DNA of 64,000 nt. Source: Methylomonas sp. MK1 (GTDB taxonomy: Bacteria; Pseudomonadota; Gammaproteobacteria; Methylococcales; Methylomonadaceae). How positions within the stretch are numbered: position 1 is the first letter of the stretch; the number at the start of each line of letters is the position of its first letter. The translations under genes and the position numbers were made by a program. Below are positions 28,139 to 37,447 of the stretch, in pieces. The DNA lies in NCBI RefSeq assembly GCF_000365425.1, contig NZ_AQOV01000001.1:868001-932000 (forward strand), read 5' to 3'. The notes below the pieces were generated by a model. That model worked only from the letters and a program-made list of their open reading frames with translations. It did not search any database and had not been told where the DNA came from.

Positions 28139-28220
28139 GTAGGGTGGATAAGCAAACGCCATCCACCTATTCAAAACTCTTCTAATCTATTGTGGATGGC
28201 GCTTCGCTTATCCACCCTAC
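28139..28220. repeat. 82-bp palindromic element
   Basis: Left arm GTAGGGTGGATAAGC-AAACGCCATCCAC and right arm GTGGATGGCGCTTCGCTTATCCACCCTAC are near-perfect inverted repeats of about 29 bp around a 24-bp AT-rich loop. It resembles dispersed extragenic palindromes (REP/MITE type) and lies at the junction between the toxin-antitoxin genes and the AT-rich block. Confidence 0.8.
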
Positions 28221-28250
28221 GGCCCTGAACAACAATTAACGGAATAGCTA

Positions 28251-30683
28251 ATGTCTAATTTGCTTCAAAAACATTTGGAAGAAGCCTGTAAACAGGAAAA
28301 CTTGAACTTATTAAAAAGCCAATGGGATTTCGACAGCAAGCTAATTCCAAAAGCTTTGCAAACTATCGGACAATTATTTCCTCACTACAGTCGTCACGAT
28401 CAATCGCATAGTGATCAAATATTGATTAATATTGAACGTATTTTAGGAGATAGAGTTTCGTTATTATCTGCAACTGATACTTGGATGCTTTTAGAGGCGG
28501 CATATTGGCATGACTTAGGCATGGTCGTGCCAAATAGAGCGCTTCAAGAAGCGCTTGACGACACAGATTTTCATAGTTATTTATTGCAAATTGCAAATGA
28601 TGCTGGAAATGAGTTACAAAAATTTGCCACATTTTTCCTAAAAACATCTGACTTAACTCAGTGTTTTACTGGCGCTGACTATCCTTTAGATGCAGTTATT
28701 AAATTTCGGTTATTAATGGCTGAATGGTTTCGGCGAAAGCACCCCACACGTTCCGAAAAAGCCATGAACGATCCTTGGAACGAGTTGGGGTTGAGCTCTC
28801 CAAGATCAGAGTTAATTCCGACGCGTCTATTTCGATTACTAGGACGAATTTGCTCACTACACGGGGCAAGTTTTTCTGAAATACTCAGTGATTTACCGCA
28901 TAAAGAAGTAGGTATGGCAAATGATGATTGCCACCCGCGTTTCGTTGCATGCTTGTTGAGACTGGGCGATTTATTGGATATGGATGACAATAGATTTTGT
29001 CCGGTAATGCAACGTATTGCCGGTGATAATCGTCCGGCACTTAGTAAAGCACATGAAGATAAACATAGCAGTATTAGACACTTCCGATTAGATAATCAGC
29101 GTATTGAGATATATGCAGTATGTAAATCCATTGACGGTTATGTTGAGCAATGGCGTTGGCTGGATATGTTACGCGACGAAATGCAAAATCAAATGGCACG
29201 TTGGCAAGATATTGCGCCTTCTGTCGAACTTGGACTATTGCCAATGTTAGGAGATATAAAAGTCGATATCGCTGACAGAGCATTAATTGCAGAATCTGGA
29301 AAAAGGCCTGAGTTTACGCTAAATGCTAACAGGGTAATGGATTTGCTCAAAGGTGATAATTTGTATGATCGTTTTGATGCCTTTAGAGAATTATTACAAA
29401 ACGCAGTCGATGCTACTTTACTACGCATTTGGGAATGTGATAATTCAGCTATAGAACAGATGATTTCTCAAGGAAGATCCGGTAATTTTTCTCAAGAAAT
29501 ATTTAATAAATATCCTGTGATTGCCCGGTTGGAAAGGATATCTGATAACGAGAACAAAATATGTTGGTGCTTGACAATATCTGACCAAGGAGTTGGGATT
29601 AATCAATCAGATATGGTTTATATGACTAAAGTGGCTGGCTCAAGCAATAACATAAGGCGACTGTCGTTAATTAATTCTATGCCAGAATGGTTGCAGCCTT
29701 CAGGAACTTTTGGGATTGGTTTGCAAAGTGCGTTTATGTGGTCAGAAAAAATTATCATAAAAACGAAAGGCCTTTATTCTCAGGAGGCGCTTGATATTAT
29801 TTTACACAGTCCTACAGGTACAAAAAAGGGACTGGTGGAAGTCGAGAGAGTAGATGATTATTTAAGGCCTATTGGAACTTCGTTAAGTATTGAAATAGAG
29901 ACAGAAAGAAAGTCAAATAGTTTTTCAATTTCAAACGAAAATAAACAAACTTTATATTATTTAGCTATAGCTAATTGTGATTGGCTTCTTGATCAAGAGT
30001 TGCCATTGGATGCCTATAGGCTGATTGATGAGGTCGCATTATTTTCAAACAATTCTCCTATTTCCGTTGAATGTTTTTTCGAGTCAGAAGCTGTAGGCCT
30101 TTCTTCATCTATTGACACGACATCGAAACTTAATTTTTTTAAAGAAACAAACAGTAGATTTGATATTATTTTTTTTGACCAAGCCAACGCTAATAATAAC
30201 TCATTATATTATAGAGGACAGAAGGTTAAAGATGACAAGGGACTTTGGTGTTATCCATTTTTTAATTATAAAATTGATTTGTATTCTGGAAAAGCCTCTG
30301 AATGGCTTACGTTTAATAGAAACTCCCTCAGCTTTAAAGGAAAAAAAGCTGTTCCAAATGTCGTAGAGGAAAATATTCGGTTATGGTTTGCTAAAAACCT
30401 AGAATACGTCATGAGAGAAAACTCGCCTTTTCAACAAGCAGGCCAATGCCATCCAAAGGTTATTCTTTCGGCTTTTGCAAAAATCGAATCTTTTGACAAG
30501 CGACAAGAGCAATCAATCCTTGATTTTTGGGAGTCTATTTCTAATAAGACGGCTGAATTATGGAAGGATTTTCCATGCACTGTTGTAGAGACTGATGATA
30601 ATTTCGATAAAAACAAGGATGCTAAGTATGCTGCTATTCAGCTTTTGAACCCTGGAACTCTAATTTCTAATTCTTCTAGTTAG
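28251..30683 (+). CDS. HD-domain plus Hsp90-type (GHKL) ATPase protein
   Basis: An 810-residue cytoplasmic protein. The N-terminal third is an HD-type domain (about 40-330): HYSRHDQSHSDQIL, AAYWHDLGMVVPN and RLGDLLDMDDN fit the HD-CE variety seen in proteins fused to ATPases. A GHKL ATPase follows: N-box ELLQNAVDAT (about 379), G1 SDQGVGI (about 444) and G2 GTFGIGLQSAF (about 484). The C-terminal 300 residues are of unknown type. HD plus Hsp90-like ATPase proteins occur in conflict/defence islands, so an anti-phage role is plausible but unproven. The gene is much more AT-rich than its neighbours, a sign of transfer. It ends at TAG, and the frame stays open beyond it. Confidence 0.8.
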   Translation: MSNLLQKHLEEACKQENLNLLKSQWDFDSKLIPKALQTIGQLFPHYSRHDQSHSDQILINIERILGDRVSLLSATDTWMLLEAAYWHDLGMVVPNRALQEALDDTDFHSYLLQIANDAGNELQKFATFFLKTSDLTQCFTGADYPLDAVIKFRLLMAEWFRRKHPTRSEKAMNDPWNELGLSSPRSELIPTRLFRLLGRICSLHGASFSEILSDLPHKEVGMANDDCHPRFVACLLRLGDLLDMDDNRFCPVMQRIAGDNRPALSKAHEDKHSSIRHFRLDNQRIEIYAVCKSIDGYVEQWRWLDMLRDEMQNQMARWQDIAPSVELGLLPMLGDIKVDIADRALIAESGKRPEFTLNANRVMDLLKGDNLYDRFDAFRELLQNAVDATLLRIWECDNSAIEQMISQGRSGNFSQEIFNKYPVIARLERISDNENKICWCLTISDQGVGINQSDMVYMTKVAGSSNNIRRLSLINSMPEWLQPSGTFGIGLQSAFMWSEKIIIKTKGLYSQEALDIILHSPTGTKKGLVEVERVDDYLRPIGTSLSIEIETERKSNSFSISNENKQTLYYLAIANCDWLLDQELPLDAYRLIDEVALFSNNSPISVECFFESEAVGLSSSIDTTSKLNFFKETNSRFDIIFFDQANANNNSLYYRGQKVKDDKGLWCYPFFNYKIDLYSGKASEWLTFNRNSLSFKGKKAVPNVVEENIRLWFAKNLEYVMRENSPFQQAGQCHPKVILSAFAKIESFDKRQEQSILDFWESISNKTAELWKDFPCTVVETDDNFDKNKDAKYAAIQLLNPGTLISNSSS

Positions 30684-30752
30684 ACTCACCGTAGCAATCT
30701 TGTTGACTATGGTGTTGGAAATGCAAAAATTGTTTTTTCACGCAATCTTTCT

Positions 30753-31304
30753 TTGCTATTAATCCAGGATTGGTTGAAAGATATAGATAATTGTATATCT
30801 TTCAAGGTAATCGAGCCTAAATGCACTAGCTTTGTTGTGTTTCCTTTTGTTGTCGCTGAACTAGCGTTACGTAACAATAATTGCGGGCGTTTTAATATTG
30901 CCGATGAGGTTTTGGTTAAATTAGTTGAAAAAAAGCTTAAGATATTGGAGTGGTCAACAAGAATCATGATACCTATAGAATTTTTTCCAGAAGAGATAAA
31001 GGCGGAGCTATTAGAAGTTCGAAATGATATAGAGATTTTCGGGGCAGATTATTTAATTGATATAATTCCGTGTCCGACACAACACCTGATCATTCCCTAT
31101 TTGATTAATCCGCACGCAAATGTTCGTGCTAGCTTGGAGAATTTAGATAAATTTATAAGTTGGGTTCACGGTGGATTAAAAAACCCTGTTGATATTGAAA
31201 CGACGAGAAAGACGATAATCAATGTAAAAAACTGGTTTGATAACCTCATGAGTTCTTCTTCGGTTTGGCAAAGCTTTATTAATCCAACAAATAACGCAGA
31301 CTAA
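30753..31304 (+). CDS. Unknown protein, same frame as the upstream HD-ATPase gene
   Basis: A 183-residue frame with TTG as the nearest usable start; no ATG or GTG is available, and ATT at 30729 is another remote option. No family is recognised. The frame is continuous with the preceding gene: after its TAG, 23 sense codons precede the TTG, and their translation (VDYGVGNAKIVFSRN) looks like real protein. Either the start codon was lost, or this was the C-terminal part or coupled partner of the HD-ATPase now cut by one stop. It is helical and acidic at the end, AT-rich like the upstream gene. Confidence 0.5.
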   Translation: MLLIQDWLKDIDNCISFKVIEPKCTSFVVFPFVVAELALRNNNCGRFNIADEVLVKLVEKKLKILEWSTRIMIPIEFFPEEIKAELLEVRNDIEIFGADYLIDIIPCPTQHLIIPYLINPHANVRASLENLDKFISWVHGGLKNPVDIETTRKTIINVKNWFDNLMSSSSVWQSFINPTNNAD

Positions 31305-31548
31305 TTTCATATCCTAAATTGTTTAGCAAGTGGATGCGCTAAACAACGTGCACCGCATCGTTCGCGATTGGTAAGGTTCGTAAACTCACCACACCAGACG
31401 CCTGCTTTTGGCTGGATATTTGCCATTGGCACTTTTGTTTCGTCTGGCGACCCTTGGCCCAGACCGTGTAAGAACGTAAAACAGGGATTGCTCAAGCATG
31501 ACCAAGGAACTTGTGGGGTTCCAAAGCAAGTAGATACTGTTATGCAAG

Positions 31549-32700
<1,152 letters not shown>

Positions 32701-32734
32701 TATTATCCGTGGAAAAGCACGGTTTGATAATACA

Positions 32735-32799
32735 AGCCTCGATGTAATCGAGGGGTCGGAGGTCCAATCCCTCGATTTCGCTAGCGCTGCATCGAGGCT
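32735..32799. repeat. Nested palindromic repeat beside the IS110 element
   Basis: AGCCTCGAT (32735) pairs with ATCGAGGCT (32791), and inside them AATCGAGGG (32746) pairs with CCCTCGATT (32769). AGCCTCGAT also occurs at about 32639 inside the IS flank. Looks like an extragenic palindrome family; the phosphoesterase gene starts 146 bp further on. Confidence 0.65.
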
Positions 32800-32945
32800 A
32801 CAGAAGCTCAATTCGATGGCCACTGATTAGGCGTGCAATTGGCTGACAACTGTCGGATAAATAAAAGCAAGAAATCTACCCAATTGACCTTGCACGGTGA
32901 TTTAATCGCCCTTAAACCGCGTATAAAGAGGTTCTCTTTCCCACA

Positions 32946-33410
32946 ATGTCCCACCGCCTCGCCATCATCTCCGACACCCACGGCTTGCTTCGCCCTGAGG
33001 TGCTGGCGGCGTTGCACGGCTGCGAGCGGATTTTCCACGCCGGCGACGTCGGCAAACATGAGGTGTTGCAGCGACTGAACGAGTTGGCTCCGGTCACGGC
33101 GGTGCGCGGTAACAACGATAGAGGTGCTTGGGCTGAGGAACTGCCCATCTGTGCCAGCGTCATGGTCGGCCAAGTTTCAATTTATTTGATCCACGATCTG
33201 GCAGAGTTGCCCATCGATCCGGTCGTGGCCGGAATTCGCGTCGTCATTTCCGGCCATTCGCATAAACCGTCGCTTCAAGAGCGTGACGGCGTACTATATC
33301 TAAACCCCGGCAGCGCGGGCCCACGCCGGTTTAAATTGCCTCTAGCAGTTGCCGAACTGATCATCAACGATAAGACAGTCGAGGCCCGGATCATAGAGCT
33401 GGAAGTATGA
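32946..33410 (+). CDS. YfcE/MJ0936-family metallophosphoesterase
   Basis: A 154-residue calcineurin-like phosphoesterase, full length for the small family. The metal-binding motifs are all visible: SDTHG (about 9), AGDVG (about 37), GNNDRG (about 58) and SGHSHKP (about 100), with LNPGSAGPRR after them. These enzymes hydrolyse phosphodiesters or phosphomonoesters in vitro; the natural substrate is usually unknown. No operon partner: an IS element lies upstream and an opposing lipoprotein gene downstream. Confidence 0.93.
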   Translation: MSHRLAIISDTHGLLRPEVLAALHGCERIFHAGDVGKHEVLQRLNELAPVTAVRGNNDRGAWAEELPICASVMVGQVSIYLIHDLAELPIDPVVAGIRVVISGHSHKPSLQERDGVLYLNPGSAGPRRFKLPLAVAELIINDKTVEARIIELEV

Positions 33411-33512
33411 CGCGATTAGCGGGAGCCAGTGATCGATTGCTGATCAGCATTTACGCCAGCGAACTGAGCGGCTGGCGTTATGCAGTGGTACGCAGTAGAT
33501 TGTGCGGCCGCG

Positions 33513-34373
33513 CTATTTGAACTGAAGTTGGCCGCCGGTGCCGGCGCCGTCTTTGACTTCCTGGGCTTTGTAATTCCTTAAAGATTGCACCAAGTTGTTG
33601 TAGGCATCAAAAAACGCTGCGGCGGTGGATATGCCTTCCGGGGTTCGGGTAAAGCTCGCCAAGCCAAAGCCGCCTGCAGCATTCTCGCCTAAGAATCCGC
33701 CCCACCCGGAAACCTGCAAAGCATTGGCGGTTGCGCTGCCCTGGGAAATGCCGATTTGTACTGTCGAGCGGATATCGATCAAGGTCAGAGCTACGTCCGT
33801 ACTGCGTTTATCGGCTGCGCTCGCCGCAGCACCCGCCAATGCATCTACAAAAATCCCGCCCAGCGAGATTTGCCCCGGCGGGGCGTAATACTGATGCATA
33901 CCGCCGCCGTAAAGGCCGGCTCTGTTACCCTGGGTAGATTCGTTGAGGACGATGACCTGCGGTTCCAGTAGATAATCGGCGGCGACCCGTTGGCCTTTTT
34001 GCTGTTTGGAGCCGGCCCGGTACTCACCGGATTCACGTTGCTGTGAGGTAATAGCATTGAGTAATGCCAAGGTGGCCTGATTGCCGATGCCGGTAATCAC
34101 AAAGCAGTTGGATTGCTGCACCGCCAAACGAATCAATGGGTCAACGGTGGTTACGGCGCTGGCACCGGTGATACGGCCATCGCTGACCGCCAAGGTGCCT
34201 AATGGGCTGGCGCAATGTTCCAGCGTTTTATTGGCATTGACGCTGGTAGACCCACCCGCCGAACCGCTAATGAGGCTGGCACTGCCGCCGGTTTGTACGC
34301 CCGGTTTTGTACAAGCGCTCAACGAAATCATCACTGCCAGCCAGCTTAGTTGTTTGGTTTTTATGCAGATCAT
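33513..34373 (-). CDS. CsgG-like lipoprotein, paralogue A
   Basis: A 286-residue lipoprotein (lipobox LSAC, about residue 21). A CsgG-type core is recognisable: CASPLGTLAVSDGR, LIRLAVQQSNCFVITG, RVAADYLLEPQVIV and TDVALTLIDIRS. CsgG forms the outer-membrane channel for curli subunits; related proteins serve other surface fibres. The C-terminal block TPEGISTAAAFFDAYNNLVQSLRNYKAQEV is conserved with the second copy about 2.1 kb away (in two parts, each motif shortened here to AFFDAYNN and SLRNYKAQEV). No curlin-like gene lies beside it, so the cargo is unknown. Confidence 0.78.
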   Translation of the reverse strand: MICIKTKQLSWLAVMISLSACTKPGVQTGGSASLISGSAGGSTSVNANKTLEHCASPLGTLAVSDGRITGASAVTTVDPLIRLAVQQSNCFVITGIGNQATLALLNAITSQQRESGEYRAGSKQQKGQRVAADYLLEPQVIVLNESTQGNRAGLYGGGMHQYYAPPGQISLGGIFVDALAGAAASAADKRSTDVALTLIDIRSTVQIGISQGSATANALQVSGWGGFLGENAAGGFGLASFTRTPEGISTAAAFFDAYNNLVQSLRNYKAQEVKDGAGTGGQLQFK

Positions 34374-34689
34374 ACCGACACACCCCTGTCGAAATTAGCA
34401 AGCTCGGAAACTGAAATTTAGCACTCTGAGAAAATGTTAGAGTAAAACCCTAGCGGAATGCAAACAAATCGCAGTGTGTGTTAAATGCCAGGAATTTCAC
34501 CGCCGAATTACGGCGCTTCGACTCCTACCCACGAGACTCCTAGAGGTTCTACTTTTAAGGGCAAAGCTAACGAACGAATTAACCGAAACTCGAAAAGCCC
34601 CAAAATGACTTTTTATCAGAAAGGTTTCGCCGTCGCCGGTGCAACTGGCTATGCGATAGCAGCAAGGCAAAACCGGAAGCGTGGGCACT

Positions 34690-34975
34690 GGGTTCGGCAT
34701 TGGAAGATAGGGAATCGCATACATACAGCGATTATTTGAATTGACCTGACGATATACGTTACGAGCTTATCGATGGCGACGCTTATTTGATGTCACCGGC
34801 GCCTGACTTGACACATCAGGATGTGGCGGGGGAAGCTTATTTCCAAACTCGGCAAGCACTAGCGGGCAATCCTGCCGCGCTTTTATCCGCACCCGTCGAT
34901 GTGCGTTTACCCAAAGCCCAGGAAGCGGACGATTCTAACGACACAGTCGTGCAGCCCGACGTATTGGTACGTGTG
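34690..34975 (+). pseudogene. Uma2-family (DUF820) endonuclease remnant
   Basis: A broken Uma2 gene. Translation in one frame gives ALEDRESHTYSDYLN, a TGA, then PDDIRYELIDGDAYLMSPAP and DVRLPKAQEADDSNDTVVQP. The stop replaces the Trp that is normal at this place, so a TGG to TGA change is likely. The start codon and the whole C-terminal half, including the later catalytic residues, are missing. The rest of the 740-bp gap around it (34374-35114) shows no other gene. Confidence 0.75.
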
Positions 34976-35114
34976 CTGTTACTGTATTTTTGGGTGTTAC
35001 TGTATGTTTACGCAGTAACTTAGACGATCTCACTAAATCTACGCGCATAAAAAAACCATAAGTTCTTATGTGTAAAGGACTTATGGTTAATCTGGATACT
35101 GCTAAAGCTATAAA

Positions 35115-35192
35115 TGGTGGCGATACCGGGGATCGAACCTGGAACCTCGGGGTTATGAATCCCGCGCTCTAACCGGATTGAGCTATATCGCC
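35115..35192 (-). tRNA. tRNA with CAU anticodon (Met or Ile2)
   Basis: A full cloverleaf on the minus strand: acceptor GGCGATA/TATCGCC with discriminator A and encoded CCA, D-arm GCTC/GAGC, loop TTCATAA with anticodon CAT, and T-arm around GGTTCGATCC. The anticodon stem CGGGA/CCCCG has an A-C mismatch next to the loop, expected A-T. Elongator tRNA-Met is the simplest call, but a CAU tRNA could also be the lysidine-modified tRNA-Ile2. A consensus promoter lies 28 bp upstream. Confidence 0.9.
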
Positions 35193-35208
35193 ACTGGGAA
35201 CAGCTTTG

Positions 35209-35238
35209 AAAAGACGCGCATTATAGGACGCGTCTTTT
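35209..35238 (-). terminator. Hairpin between ychF and tRNA(CAU)
   Basis: AAAAGACGCG and CGCGTCTTTT form a perfect 10-bp stem with a 10-nt loop just after the ychF stop, with A- and T-tracts typical of a two-way terminator. The -10 box of the tRNA promoter lies within it. Confidence 0.75.
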
Positions 35239-35248
35239 CCATTGTCAA
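35220..35248 (-). promoter_or_regulatory. Consensus sigma-70 promoter of tRNA(CAU)
   Basis: On the minus strand TTGACA (35248-35243), a 17-bp spacer and TATAAT (35225-35220) are perfect consensus. The -35 hexamer contains the TGA stop of ychF. A GCGCG discriminator follows the -10, as in stringently controlled stable-RNA promoters. The start would be near 35213, about 20 nt before the tRNA. Confidence 0.85.
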
Positions 35249-36336
35249 ACATTGAAACGAAAGTGCATCACGTCACCATCCTGGACTTTGTACTCCTTGC
35301 CTTCCAACCGCCATTTACCGGCGTCTTTGGCTCCTTGTTCGCCGTTGTAAGCTATAAAATCCGCATAAGACACCACTTCGGCGCGGATGAACCCCTTTTC
35401 GAAATCGGAGTGAATCACGCCCGCGGCTTGCGGCGCGGTGGCGTTGACAGGGATCGTCCAAGCTCTGACTTCTTTGACGCCAGCGGTAAAATAAGTCGAT
35501 AGATTCAACAACTCGTAGCCGGCACGTACCACCCTATTCAAGCCAGGCTCTTCCAAGCCCAAGTCTTCGAGAAATTCTTTCTTTTCGTCTTCATCAAGTT
35601 GCACGATTTCGGCTTCTATAGCCGCGCAGACAGCGACGACCTTGGAGCCTTCTTTCTCGGCAAACGCTTTGACTTTGTCCAGCATCGGATTGTTCTCAAA
35701 ACCGTCGTCTTGAACGTTGGCAACATATAGCGTGGGCTTGATCGTGATCAGGCACAGGTCCTTGATCAGTTTGGCTTCATCTTCGCTTAGACCCAAAGTA
35801 CGCACGGCTTCACCGGCATTGAGGTGTTCCAGCACCCGTTCCAGAACTTCCTTTCTGGCTAGCTCATCCTTGTTGCCGGACTTTGAAGCCTTTGCGGCTT
35901 TTTGCAGCGCTCTTTCGACGGAAGACATGTCGGCCAGCGCCAATTCAGTATTGATGACTTCAATATCGTTGATCGGATCGACTTTGCCGGCAACGTGAAT
36001 CACATTGTCGTCATCAAAACAGCGCACCACATGCACAACGGCATCGGTTTCGCGGATATTACCGAGAAATTGGTTGCCCAAGCCTTCGCCTTTCGACGCG
36101 CCGGCCACTAAACCGGCGATGTCGACGAACTCAATGGTGGTCGGTAATACGCGTTCAGGATTGACGATGGCCGCCAGTTTATCCATTCGTGGATCAGGAA
36201 CCGGCACCACACCTACGTTTGGGTCTATGGTGCAAAAAGGATAGTTTTCAGCCGCAATGGTGGCTTTGGTCAGCGCGTTGAACAGAGTTGATTTACCGAC
36301 GTTGGGCAGCCCAACGATTCCGCAATGTAGTGCCAT
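35245..36336 (-). CDS. ychF: Ribosome-associated GTPase/ATPase YchF (OBG family)
   Basis: A 363-residue full-length YchF. G1 is [13 protein letters not shown]3 is [10 protein letters not shown], and the G4 region reads VANVQDDG, with the non-canonical NxxE-type loop that lets this family favour ATP. A coiled-coil insertion (about 125-205) and C-terminal TGS domain (about 280-363; [10 protein letters not shown], ending DVMHFRFNV) are present. YchF is linked to translation and stress responses. It stands alone, followed by the tRNA promoter. Confidence 0.97.
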   Translation of the reverse strand: MALHCGIVGLPNVGKSTLFNALTKATIAAENYPFCTIDPNVGVVPVPDPRMDKLAAIVNPERVLPTTIEFVDIAGLVAGASKGEGLGNQFLGNIRETDAVVHVVRCFDDDNVIHVAGKVDPINDIEVINTELALADMSSVERALQKAAKASKSGNKDELARKEVLERVLEHLNAGEAVRTLGLSEDEAKLIKDLCLITIKPTLYVANVQDDGFENNPMLDKVKAFAEKEGSKVVAVCAAIEAEIVQLDEDEKKEFLEDLGLEEPGLNRVVRAGYELLNLSTYFTAGVKEVRAWTIPVNATAPQAAGVIHSDFEKGFIRAEVVSYADFIAYNGEQGAKDAGKWRLEGKEYKVQDGDVMHFRFNV

Positions 36337-36477
36337 GAATTTTATACAGAAGGATTAATTTAACAGGAGCCGGATAAACCGGAAGAGTGCGGGCGCGATT
36401 ATACAGAGAATTTACGGATATGACCGCGCCGACAGGAGGAGTAGCGCATCGTTTGCAGGCGATGCGCTATCGGATTG

Positions 36478-37344
36478 TTACTTGACTTGCAAAACACCAC
36501 CTTGACCGCTGCCGCCACCGCCCTGTACTTCCTGCGCTTTATAGTTTCTGAGCGATTGGACCATATTGTTATAGGCATCAAAAAAGGCTGCCGCGGTAGC
36601 TATGCCTTCCGGGGTTCTGCTGTACATGCCTATGCTGCCCCCGGCCGCGCCGGCAAAAAGTCCGCCCCAACCGCCAAACGCGCCGCCGCCCGAGGTACTC
36701 ATATTGTTCGCGGTGGCACTGCCTTGGGAAATGGCAATTTGTACGGTTGAACGAATATCGGTCAATGTCAGTGCCACATCGGTAGTTCTCGTTTCCACGG
36801 CATGGGAAACCGCGCCGGCAATGGCGCCTAGACCGCCCAAACCGGCAGCACCTAATCCGGCACCGATTAATCCGGCCCCGATGGAGCCCCCTTGTCCGCC
36901 TGTCGATTCGTTAGCGACGATAATCTGCGGGTCAAGTAAATAGTCTGCGGCAACACGTTGGCCTTTGTGTTGTTTTGAACCTGACCGATATTCTCCGGAG
37001 TTTCTTTGTTGGTCGGTGATTCTATCCAGCATGGCGCTGGTGCTCATATTGCCAATACCGGTGATAATAAAACAATTGGATTGCTGTACTGCCAAGCGGA
37101 TTAACGGATCAACTGTGGTTACACCTGATGCTCCCGAAAAACGGCCATCGCTGACCGCTAAGGTACCCAACGGGCTAGCGCAACGTTCCAACGATTTATT
37201 GGCGTTGACGCTGGTCGCTCCGCCGGCAGAGCCGGAGACTAAATTTGAACTACCACCTGTCTGCAAGCCAGGCTGTTGCGCGCAGCCGGCAAAAGCAAAA
37301 ACAGAGACCAGTAATGATAAATCTCGAATTGATTTAACGCTCAT
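36478..37344 (-). CDS. CsgG-like lipoprotein, paralogue B
   Basis: A 288-residue lipoprotein (lipobox FAGC, about residue 21), clearly paralogous to the copy near 34 kb: GGATSVNANKSLERCASPLG, LIRLAVQQSNCFIITGIGN, RVAADYLLDPQIIV, TDVALTLTDIRS and AFFDAYNNMVQSLRNYKAQEV all match. It differs mainly in a Gly/Ala-rich hydrophobic stretch (about 165-190; IGAGLIGAGLGAAGLGGLGA) where the other copy is shorter. This segment lies where CsgG-type proteins carry membrane-inserting strands. Divergent from the Sel1 lipoprotein gene. Confidence 0.78.
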   Translation of the reverse strand: MSVKSIRDLSLLVSVFAFAGCAQQPGLQTGGSSNLVSGSAGGATSVNANKSLERCASPLGTLAVSDGRFSGASGVTTVDPLIRLAVQQSNCFIITGIGNMSTSAMLDRITDQQRNSGEYRSGSKQHKGQRVAADYLLDPQIIVANESTGGQGGSIGAGLIGAGLGAAGLGGLGAIAGAVSHAVETRTTDVALTLTDIRSTVQIAISQGSATANNMSTSGGGAFGGWGGLFAGAAGGSIGMYSRTPEGIATAAAFFDAYNNMVQSLRNYKAQEVQGGGGSGQGGVLQVK

Positions 37345-37447
37345 CCAAAAAACTCCAAAAAATTGCCGTTCAGTTAATGACGCCTAGCAAACTAAAAAAT
37401 TCGAGCGATAATAGACCAAAACTTATGAAAAGAAAAAGGAAATACTC

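Noticed and set aside
28041..28250. CRISPR repeat
   Set aside because: A single inverted pair with one loop, not direct repeats with spacers. No CRISPR array was seen anywhere in the window.
31305..31548. Open frames on both strands between the HD-ATPase block and the IS110 transposase
   Set aside because: No ribosome-binding site, no domain, and composition of non-coding IS flank; a short frame on each strand over the same bases is expected by chance.
34485..34739. 84-residue plus-strand open frame
   Set aside because: Overlaps the start of the Uma2 remnant in another frame; sequence is Arg/Lys-rich low complexity with no motif.
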